Source: Chrysochromulina parva (lineage: Eukaryota > Haptophyta > Prymnesiales > Chrysochromulinaceae). From it: a stretch of DNA of 14,888 bases. Position 1 is the stretch's first letter. Each line of letters starts with the position of its first letter. The stretch lies in assembly GCA_002887195.1 (NCBI GenBank), contig PJAB01001382.1:1-14888 (forward strand), read 5' to 3'. Shown here one piece after another: positions 7,007-13,620 of this stretch. Under the pieces are notes generated by a model. The model ran no database searches. It saw only the letters and a program-made list of their open reading frames with translations, and had not been told where the DNA came from. Position numbers and translations under genes: made by a program.

Positions 7007-8353
7007 ATGTCAACGCACGCGTATCCTCTTGCCCGCGGCTGCGACGCACAGCTCAACTCGTGGTGCGACGCGAACTGTCCACACTACGGCACCCACGGCC
7101 CGCTGTTTGCTCGGCTCGACCGCGCCGAGAAAAATCCGAACGAGGCGTGGCGCTGCTATGCGCAGTCCACGTTGTCGCCCGATGGAGGGGTGTATGTGCG
7201 GGGTACAGACTACTGCACACGCGACGCGGAGCTGCGAAAGGTGCTGGACAATTGCGAGTTTTCTGGAATCGCAATGGTCTCCGTTGACGCCCAAGGTGCG
7301 CCTACGAAACTCAACCGTCCACCTCCGCCTCCGCCAGTGCCGCCGACGCCTCGCCCGCCGCCGCCGAGCCCATCTGTGACGCCGCCAGTGCGCATTCCTG
7401 CCGCTGCTGCCGAGCCGGGCAGCAGCATTAGTTGGGACACCCGTCTGAACGCCGAGAAGTGCTGCCGCGCGCCGCTGTACATCAACAAATTCGTGGATCA
7501 CCCAACCAACAAAGCACCGCACTACGAGCACTTACCAGCCTTCATGCAGCTGCCGTCCGCGCTGAAGCTGCCGCGGCTCGAGGATTGCGCGGCGGAGCTG
7601 GTGGAGGGCGCGCTCTTCTGGGCGGCTTCGCTGTACACGAGCTCGTACGCAGCCAAGGCGCAGCGGCTCGTCACCAGCTGCGAAGCGTGGGGAGTGTGCT
7701 GCAACCCGGCGCTCATGCCCGACGGGGCGCTCGAGGGTGTGCAAGGCGAAAACAAGGAGGGGTCATATGCGCTGCGCCACCGACTGATTGCGACGAAGCC
7801 GCTGTTCATCTACGAGGTTCTGCGACTCTCGCCACTGCCCCTCGCGTGGCTCGATGTCGACCTGGAATTTCACAGCTTCCCCACACTCTTCACACCCACA
7901 GCTTGGGCAGATGTTCCCAGCTGGGATGGGCGGACGCCTGCGACGGCAAACGCACCCGCGCCGCGGGACGTGCTGCTATGGAACTGGCAGGCGCCTGTGC
8001 CGTTCTTCGAGGGGCGGCGGCTCAAGATGGCGAGCGGTGTGGCGTGGTTCAACAAGACGGCACCCGCTGAGGCGCTCCTGCTGGCGTGGTCCGAGGCGAT
8101 GGCTTACGAGCTCAACGTGGCTGCGCCCGATGACCAAGTGATGGATCTGCTCGTGAACGAGGATCGCTGGATCGACCGCGTGGCCTTTGGCTGGTTGCCG
8201 GAGAGCTACCTGCGCATGATGCCGCGGCACGCTCACATTGTGCCGGTCATCGACCACGACCGGGGCGGCCCCGTGAGCCAAAAGGGGAGGAACAGCCCTA
8301 TCGATCCCGTGCTGCCGCCCAAGAAGCCCATTGGACCGAAGGTCATCGCCTGA
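7007..8353 (+). CDS. nucleotide-diphospho-sugar (GT-A-like) glycosyltransferase with Cys-rich N-terminal domain
   Basis: 448 aa from the ATG at 7007 (AAAATCATGT, A at -3). The frame runs upstream to a TTG at 6920, unlikely as a start. Residues 11-83 form a small Cys domain (C12, C20, C24, C50, C70, C83; landmarks CDAQLNSWCDANC, WRCY, YC). A Pro-rich linker follows at 104-128, of the same style as in the exchanger gene. The catalytic part contains LAWLDVDLEF with D283 and D285 as the likely metal/nucleotide-sugar DxD. It also has KMASGVAWFN, a DDQVMDLL motif (D375, D376, Q377) and WLPESYLRMMP. This order fits the Nucleotid_trans/GT77-like GT-A fold. Donor and acceptor sugars cannot be read from the sequence. 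Such enzymes are usually Golgi type II membrane proteins, yet no signal anchor is visible, so a 5' exon may be missing or the start may lie elsewhere. Cell-surface glycan or scale synthesis is a guess. Confidence 0.72.
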   Translation: MSTHAYPLARGCDAQLNSWCDANCPHYGTHGPLFARLDRAEKNPNEAWRCYAQSTLSPDGGVYVRGTDYCTRDAELRKVLDNCEFSGIAMVSVDAQGAPTKLNRPPPPPPVPPTPRPPPPSPSVTPPVRIPAAAAEPGSSISWDTRLNAEKCCRAPLYINKFVDHPTNKAPHYEHLPAFMQLPSALKLPRLEDCAAELVEGALFWAASLYTSSYAAKAQRLVTSCEAWGVCCNPALMPDGALEGVQGENKEGSYALRHRLIATKPLFIYEVLRLSPLPLAWLDVDLEFHSFPTLFTPTAWADVPSWDGRTPATANAPAPRDVLLWNWQAPVPFFEGRRLKMASGVAWFNKTAPAEALLLAWSEAMAYELNVAAPDDQVMDLLVNEDRWIDRVAFGWLPESYLRMMPRHAHIVPVIDHDRGGPVSQKGRNSPIDPVLPPKKPIGPKVIA

Positions 8354-8643
8354 TCGTGCTGAGCGCCACCCAGCACGCACCTAAAGACCGAGCCCACGGT
8401 GCGCGGCGAGGGTCGGCGAGCTAAACTAACGAGATGTGGGGAGAGCACAGATCGAGATGACGATCTGACGAATTTGTAGCTGGGGCGGGTCCGCGGGACG
8501 CGGCCGGCGGGGTACCACACTCATCTTAACGTTAGGGGGGTAAACGAGTCGCTGGGGTGTCAGCATCAGGAGTACCATGGAGCACTCTGTGTGGGGTGAA
8601 CAACGCACACGGAGCGTTGTGCTGGGCGCCCGAGAACATCAAC
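8354..8643. other. intergenic / 5' region of the RNase T2 gene
   Basis: The RNase frame is open back to 8536, after a TAG at 8533-8535, but without an ATG before 8644. CTAAAC/CTAAC (about 8421-8430) and CTTAAC (8525-8530) look like branch sites. A CAG at 8567-8569 could be a 3' splice site leading into the RNase frame. No upstream coding exon with a signal peptide was found between the two genes. Confidence 0.35.
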
Positions 8644-9342
8644 ATGGGCAAGCCCCACGCTGCCTCCCACCACGCGGCCGGTGACTACGATATCTATTTG
8701 CTCGCACAGTCCTGGAGCGCTCACTTTTGCTGCCAGCACGCCGACAAATGCCACACTGTGCCGTGGGCTTTTTCGGCCAACCACCTGAGCCTGCATGGGC
8801 TGTGGCCAGGCTTCACGATGCCGCGGTCTGGTGGCGAGACCTTCCCAGAAAATTGCTCCACCAAGGCCAAGCTCGTGCAGGAGGCGATGCCGCGCGACTA
8901 CATCGACCTCGCACCTTCGTACACGACCTGGAATGCGACCAAGCACCAAGCCGAGGTCGGCGGCCTCGCCAAGCACGAGTGGCTCAAGCACGGTACATGC
9001 AGCGGGCTTAGCCCAGACGGCTACTTTGCGGAGGCGCTGCGTGCTTTCTCGCTGCTTCCGGGCGACCGGGGCACGCCCGAGCTCATCAAGGCAAATGTGG
9101 GCGGCAGCGTGAGCGCCGCGGCGCTGCGATCGAGCTACGCAAAGCGCGTTGCTATCAAGGCCGACCGTGGGTGCAACCTGAGCGAGGTGACCGCGTGCTT
9201 TTCTAAGCTGCCGGATGGCCGCATCGACGCGCAGGTTGATTGCCCCGATCACGTAATGAGGGGCCGCGACTCGCCCAATTGCTCGACGATCCGAATCAAC
9301 CAGCTGGGGCAATGCATGCTGGACGCCAAGAAGAAGAGATGA
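8644..9342 (+). CDS. ribonuclease T2 family enzyme
   Basis: 232 aa from the first ATG of the frame, just ahead of the domain. Both catalytic signatures are present: CAS-I LSLHGLWP (His51) and CAS-II KHEWLKHGTCSG (His111, Glu112, Lys115, His116). The start of the domain, YLLAQSWSAHFC, corresponds to the family's LxxxWPxxxC strand with Pro replaced. Cysteines at 29/30, 36, 71, 119 and several in the C-terminal third suit the conserved disulfides of the eukaryotic T2 fold. T2 RNases cleave single-stranded RNA through a 2',3'-cyclic phosphate intermediate. They work in the secretory pathway, lysosome/vacuole or outside the cell, in RNA turnover and phosphate scavenging. The disulfides demand secretion, but residues 1-13 are no signal peptide and the open upstream segment is not clearly one either. 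A 5' exon or unmodelled start is likely. The C-terminus ends in basic KKKR. Confidence 0.88.
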   Translation: MGKPHAASHHAAGDYDIYLLAQSWSAHFCCQHADKCHTVPWAFSANHLSLHGLWPGFTMPRSGGETFPENCSTKAKLVQEAMPRDYIDLAPSYTTWNATKHQAEVGGLAKHEWLKHGTCSGLSPDGYFAEALRAFSLLPGDRGTPELIKANVGGSVSAAALRSSYAKRVAIKADRGCNLSEVTACFSKLPDGRIDAQVDCPDHVMRGRDSPNCSTIRINQLGQCMLDAKKKR

Positions 9343-9421
9343 AACCTTCCCAACCGCCCGGTCGGGTGCGGAGGCGCAGCAGACTCGACGGAGCATGGTC
9401 CATGCGACCCATGTCATGATT

Positions 9422-9437
9422 GCGTTCGAGTGAACGC
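9422..9437. other. perfect hairpin downstream of RNase T2
   Basis: GCGTTC and GAACGC pair perfectly around a GAGT loop, 79 bases after the RNase stop codon. It may be a 3'-UTR stem-loop. The TTCGAGT loop briefly suggests a tRNA T-arm, but no tRNA body fits around it. Confidence 0.5.
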
Positions 9438-9565
9438 GGCGCGTGCTTCAAAGGCAAAGGGTCATGTTGAGTTGGCGACGTTCGTCAGATCGTCACACTG
9501 CCATTAATAAATTGCCATCCCGGAGCACGGCCAGATCCGGCGCGGGTCGCGGGTTGCTACGGGGG

Positions 9566-9587
9566 CCGCGCGCGGCGCGCGCGCGCG
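9566..9587. repeat. alternating CG tract (Z-DNA-prone)
   Basis: 22 bases of nearly pure alternating C and G, including the 10-bp palindrome CCGCGCGCGG at 9566-9575. Alternating purine-pyrimidine GC tracts are the classic Z-DNA-forming sequence. It is noncoding here. Confidence 0.7.
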
Positions 9588-9926
9588 TTTTCGTGACGAC
9601 CACCATACGCACAGCGCACAGGCGGCTACGTCGCCTACGAAAGCGTCGAAAGTAACGAAATATGTACGAAGCCGAACGAATTAGACCGGATATCGACTTA
9701 CATTTTTCCGTTTGAGCAACAGCAACACCTCCCGCGTGCTCGATCTGTGTTCCGACCCGCACGAAAAGTCGTGCACGAGCCCACGCCTTGGCACGCCCGG
9801 GCGAACACCAAAGGCTGGCACTCGCGGGAAGGCCGAACATTCATCGCCACGCCCAGTGGGCCACGGCTCGAACGATCCCGTCCTCAGAAGTCATAACCGA
9901 GAAATCCTCAGCAGTCCTCAGCAGCC

Positions 9927-10022
9927 CTCAGAAAAGACCTCAGCAGTCCTCATAAGTCCTCTGAGAAGTCCTCAGCAGTCCTCACAAGTCCTCAGAAAAG
10001 TCCTCAGCAGTCCACAGACGTC
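9927..10022. repeat. minisatellite with 32-bp higher-order unit, 3' of UTP5
   Basis: Three units of 32 bp (9927-9958, 9959-9990, 9991-10022) built from about 10-11 bp subunits of the type CCTCAGCAGT and CCTCAGAAGT. Degenerate copies extend out to about 9880. The decamer CTCAGAAGTC occurs at the outer edge (9883-9892) and again over the UTP5 stop codon (10037-10046). The array probably lies in the UTP5 3' UTR. Confidence 0.85.
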
Positions 10023-10037
10023 GGGCCGCTGCGGCGC

Positions 10038-12414
10038 TCAGAAGTCGACATCGTCGTCGTCATCGCCGTCCTCGTCCATGCCAAAGTCGTCTTCACCCTC
10101 CAGATCCTCGTCCTCGTCGTCCTCGTCGTCCTCGTCGTCCTCGTCCTCGTCCTCGTCCTCCTCCTCGCCACCGTCCTCTCCCTCCTCGGCCGCGCCGCGC
10201 GCCGCAGCTTCCTCTTCCTCGAGTCCCTCGTCGAACGTCAGGGCGGGATCTGACAGCGCGTGGGACTGGTCGCTACGCGACGCCGCCTGCTGCGCCACCA
10301 GCTGCGACTGGAGCATCTGCATACGACCTACTAGCTTGAGAAGTGGCTTGAAGGCCGCGAGCCGCTCATCGATGAGCTGATAGAGCGGCGTGAGCATCGG
10401 CAGCAGCGTGGGGCACGCCATCAAGTAGGCCGCGTGCTGCGCCAAGAGAGCTCGCAGCCAAGAAGCAAGGGAGGCGACGCGCGCCGGCTTGCCCTGCACG
10501 CGATAGAGCACCGCCTCGAGGAACGGGAGCACCACGTTCGTGGGGAGGCGCGCGACGGTCGAGGTGATCGTCGCCGCGTCTTGGGTCTGTAGTGCCTCGT
10601 CCAGCATCGCGGCATCGCCATTCTGCAACGCCTGTACGAGGAGAGAGACCTGCGACGCCGTGGTGGGCTGGCGCTTCGTGGCGATGCGTGCGCCGCCGTT
10701 CGCACCGAGGCCGCTCGCGTCGCCGTTCGGTGCTCCGGCTTCCAATGCGGCGAGCCGCTGACCAAACGTGGGCAGCCCGCCGATCTCGAGGGACACCTCC
10801 TCTCCCTCTCCCTCCTCTCCCTCGTTGGGCGCGGCTCCCTCGGCATGGGGACCCGCGGCGGCCGCGGGGACTGCCGCTGCGCCATCCTCCTCGTCCTTGT
10901 CGTCGTCGGGAGCGCTGCCGACACCTTCGGCACCTGCGGCACGGCGCTTGCGAATCAGAGGCAATCAGAGGCAATCAGAGGCAATCAGATGCAATCAGAT
11001 GCAATCAGATGCAATCAGAGGCAATCAGAGGCGATCAGAGGTTATCAGAGGCAATCAGAGGCAATTGACGAGACTCACCTGCGGCACGTCGCTTGCCCAT
11101 GGCCGGTAGCGCCGTGTCCATCGCTCCAAGAAGAGGAGCTTCACGCGAGCGCTTGGCTTTGGCCGCCGCCTTGCCGCCGGCACTCCCGGCCGCCACGCTG
11201 CCCTCGGCGAAGAGCCCCTCGGCCAGCCGCGGCAGCTCGACGCGCGCGCGCCACGTGCCATCGGGCTGCACGAGGCGCGTCGTGACGAGCGTCGGCTTCA
11301 CCTGCGATCCATATGCAACGAGGAGAGCACTGCCGCCCTCGGTGAACGTCGCTTGAAAGATCCGCTGAGGGTCGTGATCTCCCTTGTGATCTCCCGGAGC
11401 CTGCATTCCACCGCCGCCGCCGACGCTCCGGCCCTTGGCCTCAGCCGCGGGTGCGGCCGGTGGAGCCACCAGCACTTGGCACGGTGCGATCGCGGGCAGC
11501 AGCGGCTGCAGCCCTGCAGCCCCTGCAGCTGCGCCGCCGCCGCTCCGTGGCTTTCTCATCTTCTTCCCCTTCGGTGGGAAGACGGCGGCTGCGTCGAGTC
11601 TCCAGACGCTCACAACACCTGCGGCGCTGAGGGCCAGCAGCATGTAGGACGTCGGCGGCGCGCCGTCGGCCTCGTCGCCGGCCTCGGCCTCGGCCTCGGC
11701 GAAGGCGAGCTGCACAATCGTGGTTTCGAGAGCCAGGGTCTGGACGCACGGGGAGCTCTCGCCGCCCTCGGCCTCGGCCGCGCTCAGGGCCGACGGCGAG
11801 ACGCGCCAGATGGAAACGTGCCGGTCGCTCGCGGACGAGGCGGCCAGCTGGCTGTCCGGCGACATGCACAGGCATGTCACGCGGCTCGCATGGCCAGGCA
11901 CCTTGCCCGCACGCTTCCACGTGTCACGGCGGACGAGGCGCAGCGCGGAGCTCGCGAGCAGCAGGTGCTCGCCGCTCGAGGTGGGGAGCAGACGTTGCAC
12001 CGCGGCCTGGCCCGACGCGTATGTGTGAAGCAGCTGACCGCCAGGCAGGCTCCACACGAGCACCTGCCTATCGAGAGCGCACGAGAACAAGGACTGGCCG
12101 GTGCTCTCGAAGGCGACGTCGGTGACCGCTTGCGTGTGGCCGCGCAGCTCCTTCACGATGCGACCGAGCTGCAGATCCCAGAGGATGACCGCGCCAGAAT
12201 CGGCGCCGAGCGCGAGGAAGCCGCCCGCGCGGCCTCCTCTGCCGCCATCCGCCGAAGGACGCCACGCGATGCAGGTCCACTGCACGGCCAGGTGCGTCGG
12301 CCGCGCGTGCTGCTGCACGAGCGCACTGCTCGCTGCGTCCCAGACCGCGAGCAGGCCGTCCACGGAAACGGTCGCGAGCTGCTGCCGCTCGCTGTCGAAG
12401 GCGACGAGTGCCAT
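10038..12414 (-). CDS. UTP5: UTP5/WDR43, t-UTP (UtpA) subunit of the SSU processome; two exons
   Basis: Exon 1 is 12414-11079 and exon 2 is 10933-10038, joined across a phase-1 intron to give 743 aa. Yeast Utp5 and human WDR43 are of similar size. The start ATG at 12414 has A at -3 and G at +4. Residues 1 to about 430 are WD40-like: VDGLLAVWD, ALGADSGAVILWD, a clear GHTQAVTDVAF...VLVWSL repeat, and GHASRVTCLCMSP...VSIWRV. Later LLVAYGSQVKPT matches a conserved WDR43 stretch. Residues about 538-660 are the helical Utp12 domain: VSLLVQALQNGD, then YRVQGKPARVASLASWLRAL. Residues 681-743 are a strongly acidic Asp/Glu tail ending DDDDDVDF. UtpA binds nascent pre-rRNA 5' ETS, supports Pol I transcription and initiates the 90S pre-ribosome in the nucleolus. 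The intron separates the WD40 part from the Utp12 part. Retaining it stops translation within about 14 codons and removes the Utp12 domain. Confidence 0.88.
10931..10951 (-). repeat. 21-nt direct repeat, acceptor-side copy
   Basis: CACCTGCGGCACGGCGCTTG plus one C on + (10931-10951) matches 11076-11096 with a single mismatch at the 14th base. Both copies encode the end of KRRAAG and contain the AG|GT splice core, so the intron lies exactly one repeat period (145 bp) apart. Confidence 0.95.
10934..11078 (-). other. spliceosomal intron of UTP5 (145 bp, phase 1)
   Basis: Read on the - strand, the donor is GCCGCAG|GTGAGT (first intron base 11078) and the acceptor is GCCGCAG|GTGCCG (last intron base 10934). 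Splicing restores one frame, KRRAAG|AEGVGS, linking a WD40 ORF to its Utp12 domain. The interior is almost wholly a 10-bp tandem repeat, and the two splice junctions lie in a 21-nt direct repeat. Confidence 0.88.
10951..11066 (-). repeat. 10-bp tandem repeat filling the UTP5 intron
   Basis: Eleven complete units in perfect 10-bp register (starts at 10951, 10961 and so on to 11051) plus a partial one at 11061. The consensus on + is GCAATCAGAG, which is CTCTGATTGC on the gene's strand. The three adjacent units at 10981-11010 share a G-to-T change (GCAATCAGAT), so neighbouring units were copied together. Outer units near the donor (11031-11050) are the most diverged. Confidence 0.95.
11076..11096 (-). 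repeat. 21-nt direct repeat, donor-side copy
   Basis: This is the partner of 10931-10951, with T instead of G at the 14th base on +. It spans the last coding bases of exon 1 and the first three intron bases. Confidence 0.95.
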
Positions 12415-12885
12415 CTTGTCAATGGCCCCACGTTTTCGGCTGCGACGTCGACGAGGAGAGCGAAGAGAGGCAAAGGCGCCGAAGCGGGCGCTTCATTCGA
12501 CTGTGCACCACGACTTTGCACCACTTCTTGGGATTTTAGTCCCGACACACAACACACACAGAGCACCGGTGGCCACCTTCCTAGATCTCAACGCACACAA
12601 CGGGACACCCGCGGTGCATGCTTGTCATTCTCCGTACGCAGGCATGGCAAGGATGACGATCGGGCACAGCACAAGTCTCAAGTCCGGAGACTGTCAGATT
12701 CGCGCCCTTCGAGTCTCCGCTCGACGATCTCTGAGTGCGCTCGTGGGCTCATGGCCCCGCATGCACGGCCCCGCCAAACCTCCTAAGGCGCCCGACGGCA
12801 AGTCATCTGAAGTCAGCTGCCCCTCGAGTCCATGGCTTCGCTCGCTGCGAGGGTCGGCCGGCGCCCACTGTGTCCTGTGCGCCCT
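12415..12885. other. intergenic region, UTP5 5' side and 3' side of the COPI-associated-like gene
   Basis: About 470 bases without a credible gene. It must hold the UTP5 promoter and the 3' UTR of the next - strand gene. A CA-rich stretch (about 12542-12565) is the only compositional feature. No clear core-promoter element was recognised. Confidence 0.5.
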
Positions 12886-13494
12886 CTATGTTCTGTTCTG
12901 TGAGAAGAACGGGTTGTCTGTCGCGCCGCCGCTCGGCGGTGGCGCCGGAGCGCCGCTTTTGGCCATGGCCCCTTGCGCCTTAGCCATCCATGACGCACCT
13001 TGCAGGGCTTGCGAGGGCGTGATGGTGATGGACGGGAATGATGTTGATCCGCCGGTCGGCACGGTCTGTGCGCGGGCCCCGCCACCAGCCGCCTCGGCTT
13101 CCTCGTTCTTTTTGGCGCAATTCATGCCGAAGAGCAGATCGAGGGTGCCGACGAACATGGGGACGGTTCCGAAGGCAATTGAGCCCCAGCACCGAATGCA
13201 TCCGATGGCGCAGACGTCATCACAGTCAATGATGTTGGTGCCCACGAAGATGTAGAAGAGGGCGCGAAGGAGCCAGTGCGACATGAAGCCGAAGCGGCGT
13301 GCAAAGTACTTCTCCAACTTGAACTGCACGGAGAGGATCAGAAGGCCGAAGATGATATTCCAGATCGAGCGCACGATCTTCAATGGGTTGAGGGTGATGA
13401 TGCCAATGATGCCAGCTACTACCACCGCACAACCTGCCAAGCGACCAACGCGGACATAACGAGAGACGCGATCCGATGCTAGTGAGCATTCCAT
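12886..13494 (-). CDS. four-TM COPI-associated (TVP15-like) Golgi membrane protein
   Basis: 202 aa from the ATG at 13494. Four hydrophobic segments (about 18-35, 40-58, 73-89, 105-124) sit in the first 125 residues. The order RVGRLAGC, then NIIFGLLILSVQF, then a basic-aromatic RRFGFMSHWLLRALFYIFVG loop and helix, fits the COPI_assoc family. There a short-loop four-helix membrane domain carries an 'FGF...GR/RxLFYIFxG' third helix. Known members are small Golgi/endosomal membrane proteins linked to vesicle traffic. A Cys cluster (C91, C95, C99, C102) lies between TM3 and TM4. The tail from 125 is Ala/Gly/Pro-rich and presumably cytosolic, ending DNPFFSQNRT; NPF (194-196) is the ligand of EH domains in endocytic adaptors. 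The start ATG has a poor context (T at -3) and follows directly after the stop of an in-frame upstream ORF, so the true N-terminus may be longer. Confidence 0.68.
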   Translation of the reverse strand: MECSLASDRVSRYVRVGRLAGCAVVVAGIIGIITLNPLKIVRSIWNIIFGLLILSVQFKLEKYFARRFGFMSHWLLRALFYIFVGTNIIDCDDVCAIGCIRCWGSIAFGTVPMFVGTLDLLFGMNCAKKNEEAEAAGGGARAQTVPTGGSTSFPSITITPSQALQGASWMAKAQGAMAKSGAPAPPPSGGATDNPFFSQNRT

Positions 13495-13620
13495 TCATTC
13501 GATCGCGTTACGGATCGGCAGGGCTGAGCACGCACCCGCGCCTGTGTTGAGAATGGTCTTCAACTTGTCGAGGCCGTCCCACGTGCAACAATAATACTTA
13601 CACTTCGCAATCGGAGACAT
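13495..13620 (-). CDS. upstream ORF (41 codons), in frame with and abutting the COPI-associated-like gene
   Basis: It starts at an ATG in ideal context (GCCGCCATGT, 13620-13618) and runs 41 codons to a TGA (13497-13495). The next codon is the ATG of the downstream gene in the same frame. The peptide begins MSPIAKCKYYCCTWDGLDKL and ends IRNAIE. It could be a regulatory uORF. It could also be the true N-terminal exon, if the TGA is removed by splicing, read through or a sequence error. A GTAAGT (13601-13596) and possible CAG acceptors (ends at 13542 or 13524) lie inside it, so it may also be partly a 5' intron. Confidence 0.4.
   Translation of the reverse strand: MSPIAKCKYYCCTWDGLDKLKTILNTGAGACSALPIRNAIE
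13580..13585. promoter_or_regulatory. G-box/E-box CACGTG
   Basis: A palindromic CACGTG lies 86 bases upstream of the annotated ATG of the COPI-associated-like gene. It is a bHLH/bZIP-type site in plants and animals. It also falls inside the upstream ORF, so it may be coincidental. Confidence 0.25.

Larger units (their letters stand above)
9343..10037. other. convergent intergenic region with repeats
   Basis: No credible gene. It lies between the 3' end of the + strand RNase T2 gene and the 3' end of the - strand UTP5 gene. It contains a hairpin (9422-9437), an alternating GC tract (9566-9587), a loose series of CGAA motifs spaced 4-11 bases apart (9638-9680), and the 32-bp minisatellite (9927-10022). 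Confidence 0.6.

Noticed and set aside
9862..9885. tRNA T-arm-like TTCGAGC on the - strand
   Set aside because: The flanking bases do not form the 5-bp T stem, and no anticodon or acceptor stem can be drawn.
9927..10022. CRISPR-like array with 32-bp units
   Set aside because: The 32-bp units abut directly and are themselves built of shorter repeats, with no unique spacers.
9712..10380. + strand ORF with a long poly-Ser tract
   Set aside because: The serine tract is the antisense of the UTP5 acidic GAC/GAG tail, and the rest crosses the minisatellite; no domain is visible.
10951..11066. CRISPR-like array
   Set aside because: Units are 10 bp and contiguous with no spacers, inside a eukaryotic intron; this is a minisatellite.
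10768..11285. + strand ORFs with repeating IRGNQRQSEA peptide
   Set aside because: They are translations of the 10-bp intron array in the wrong orientation. A 10-bp unit shifts frame each copy and repeats every 30 bases, so all frames stay open by chance.
11353..13255. Long + strand ORFs over the UTP5 gene and its 5' flank
   Set aside because: They are antisense shadows, Arg/Ala-rich, without domains; the - strand WD40 and Utp12 matches are decisive.
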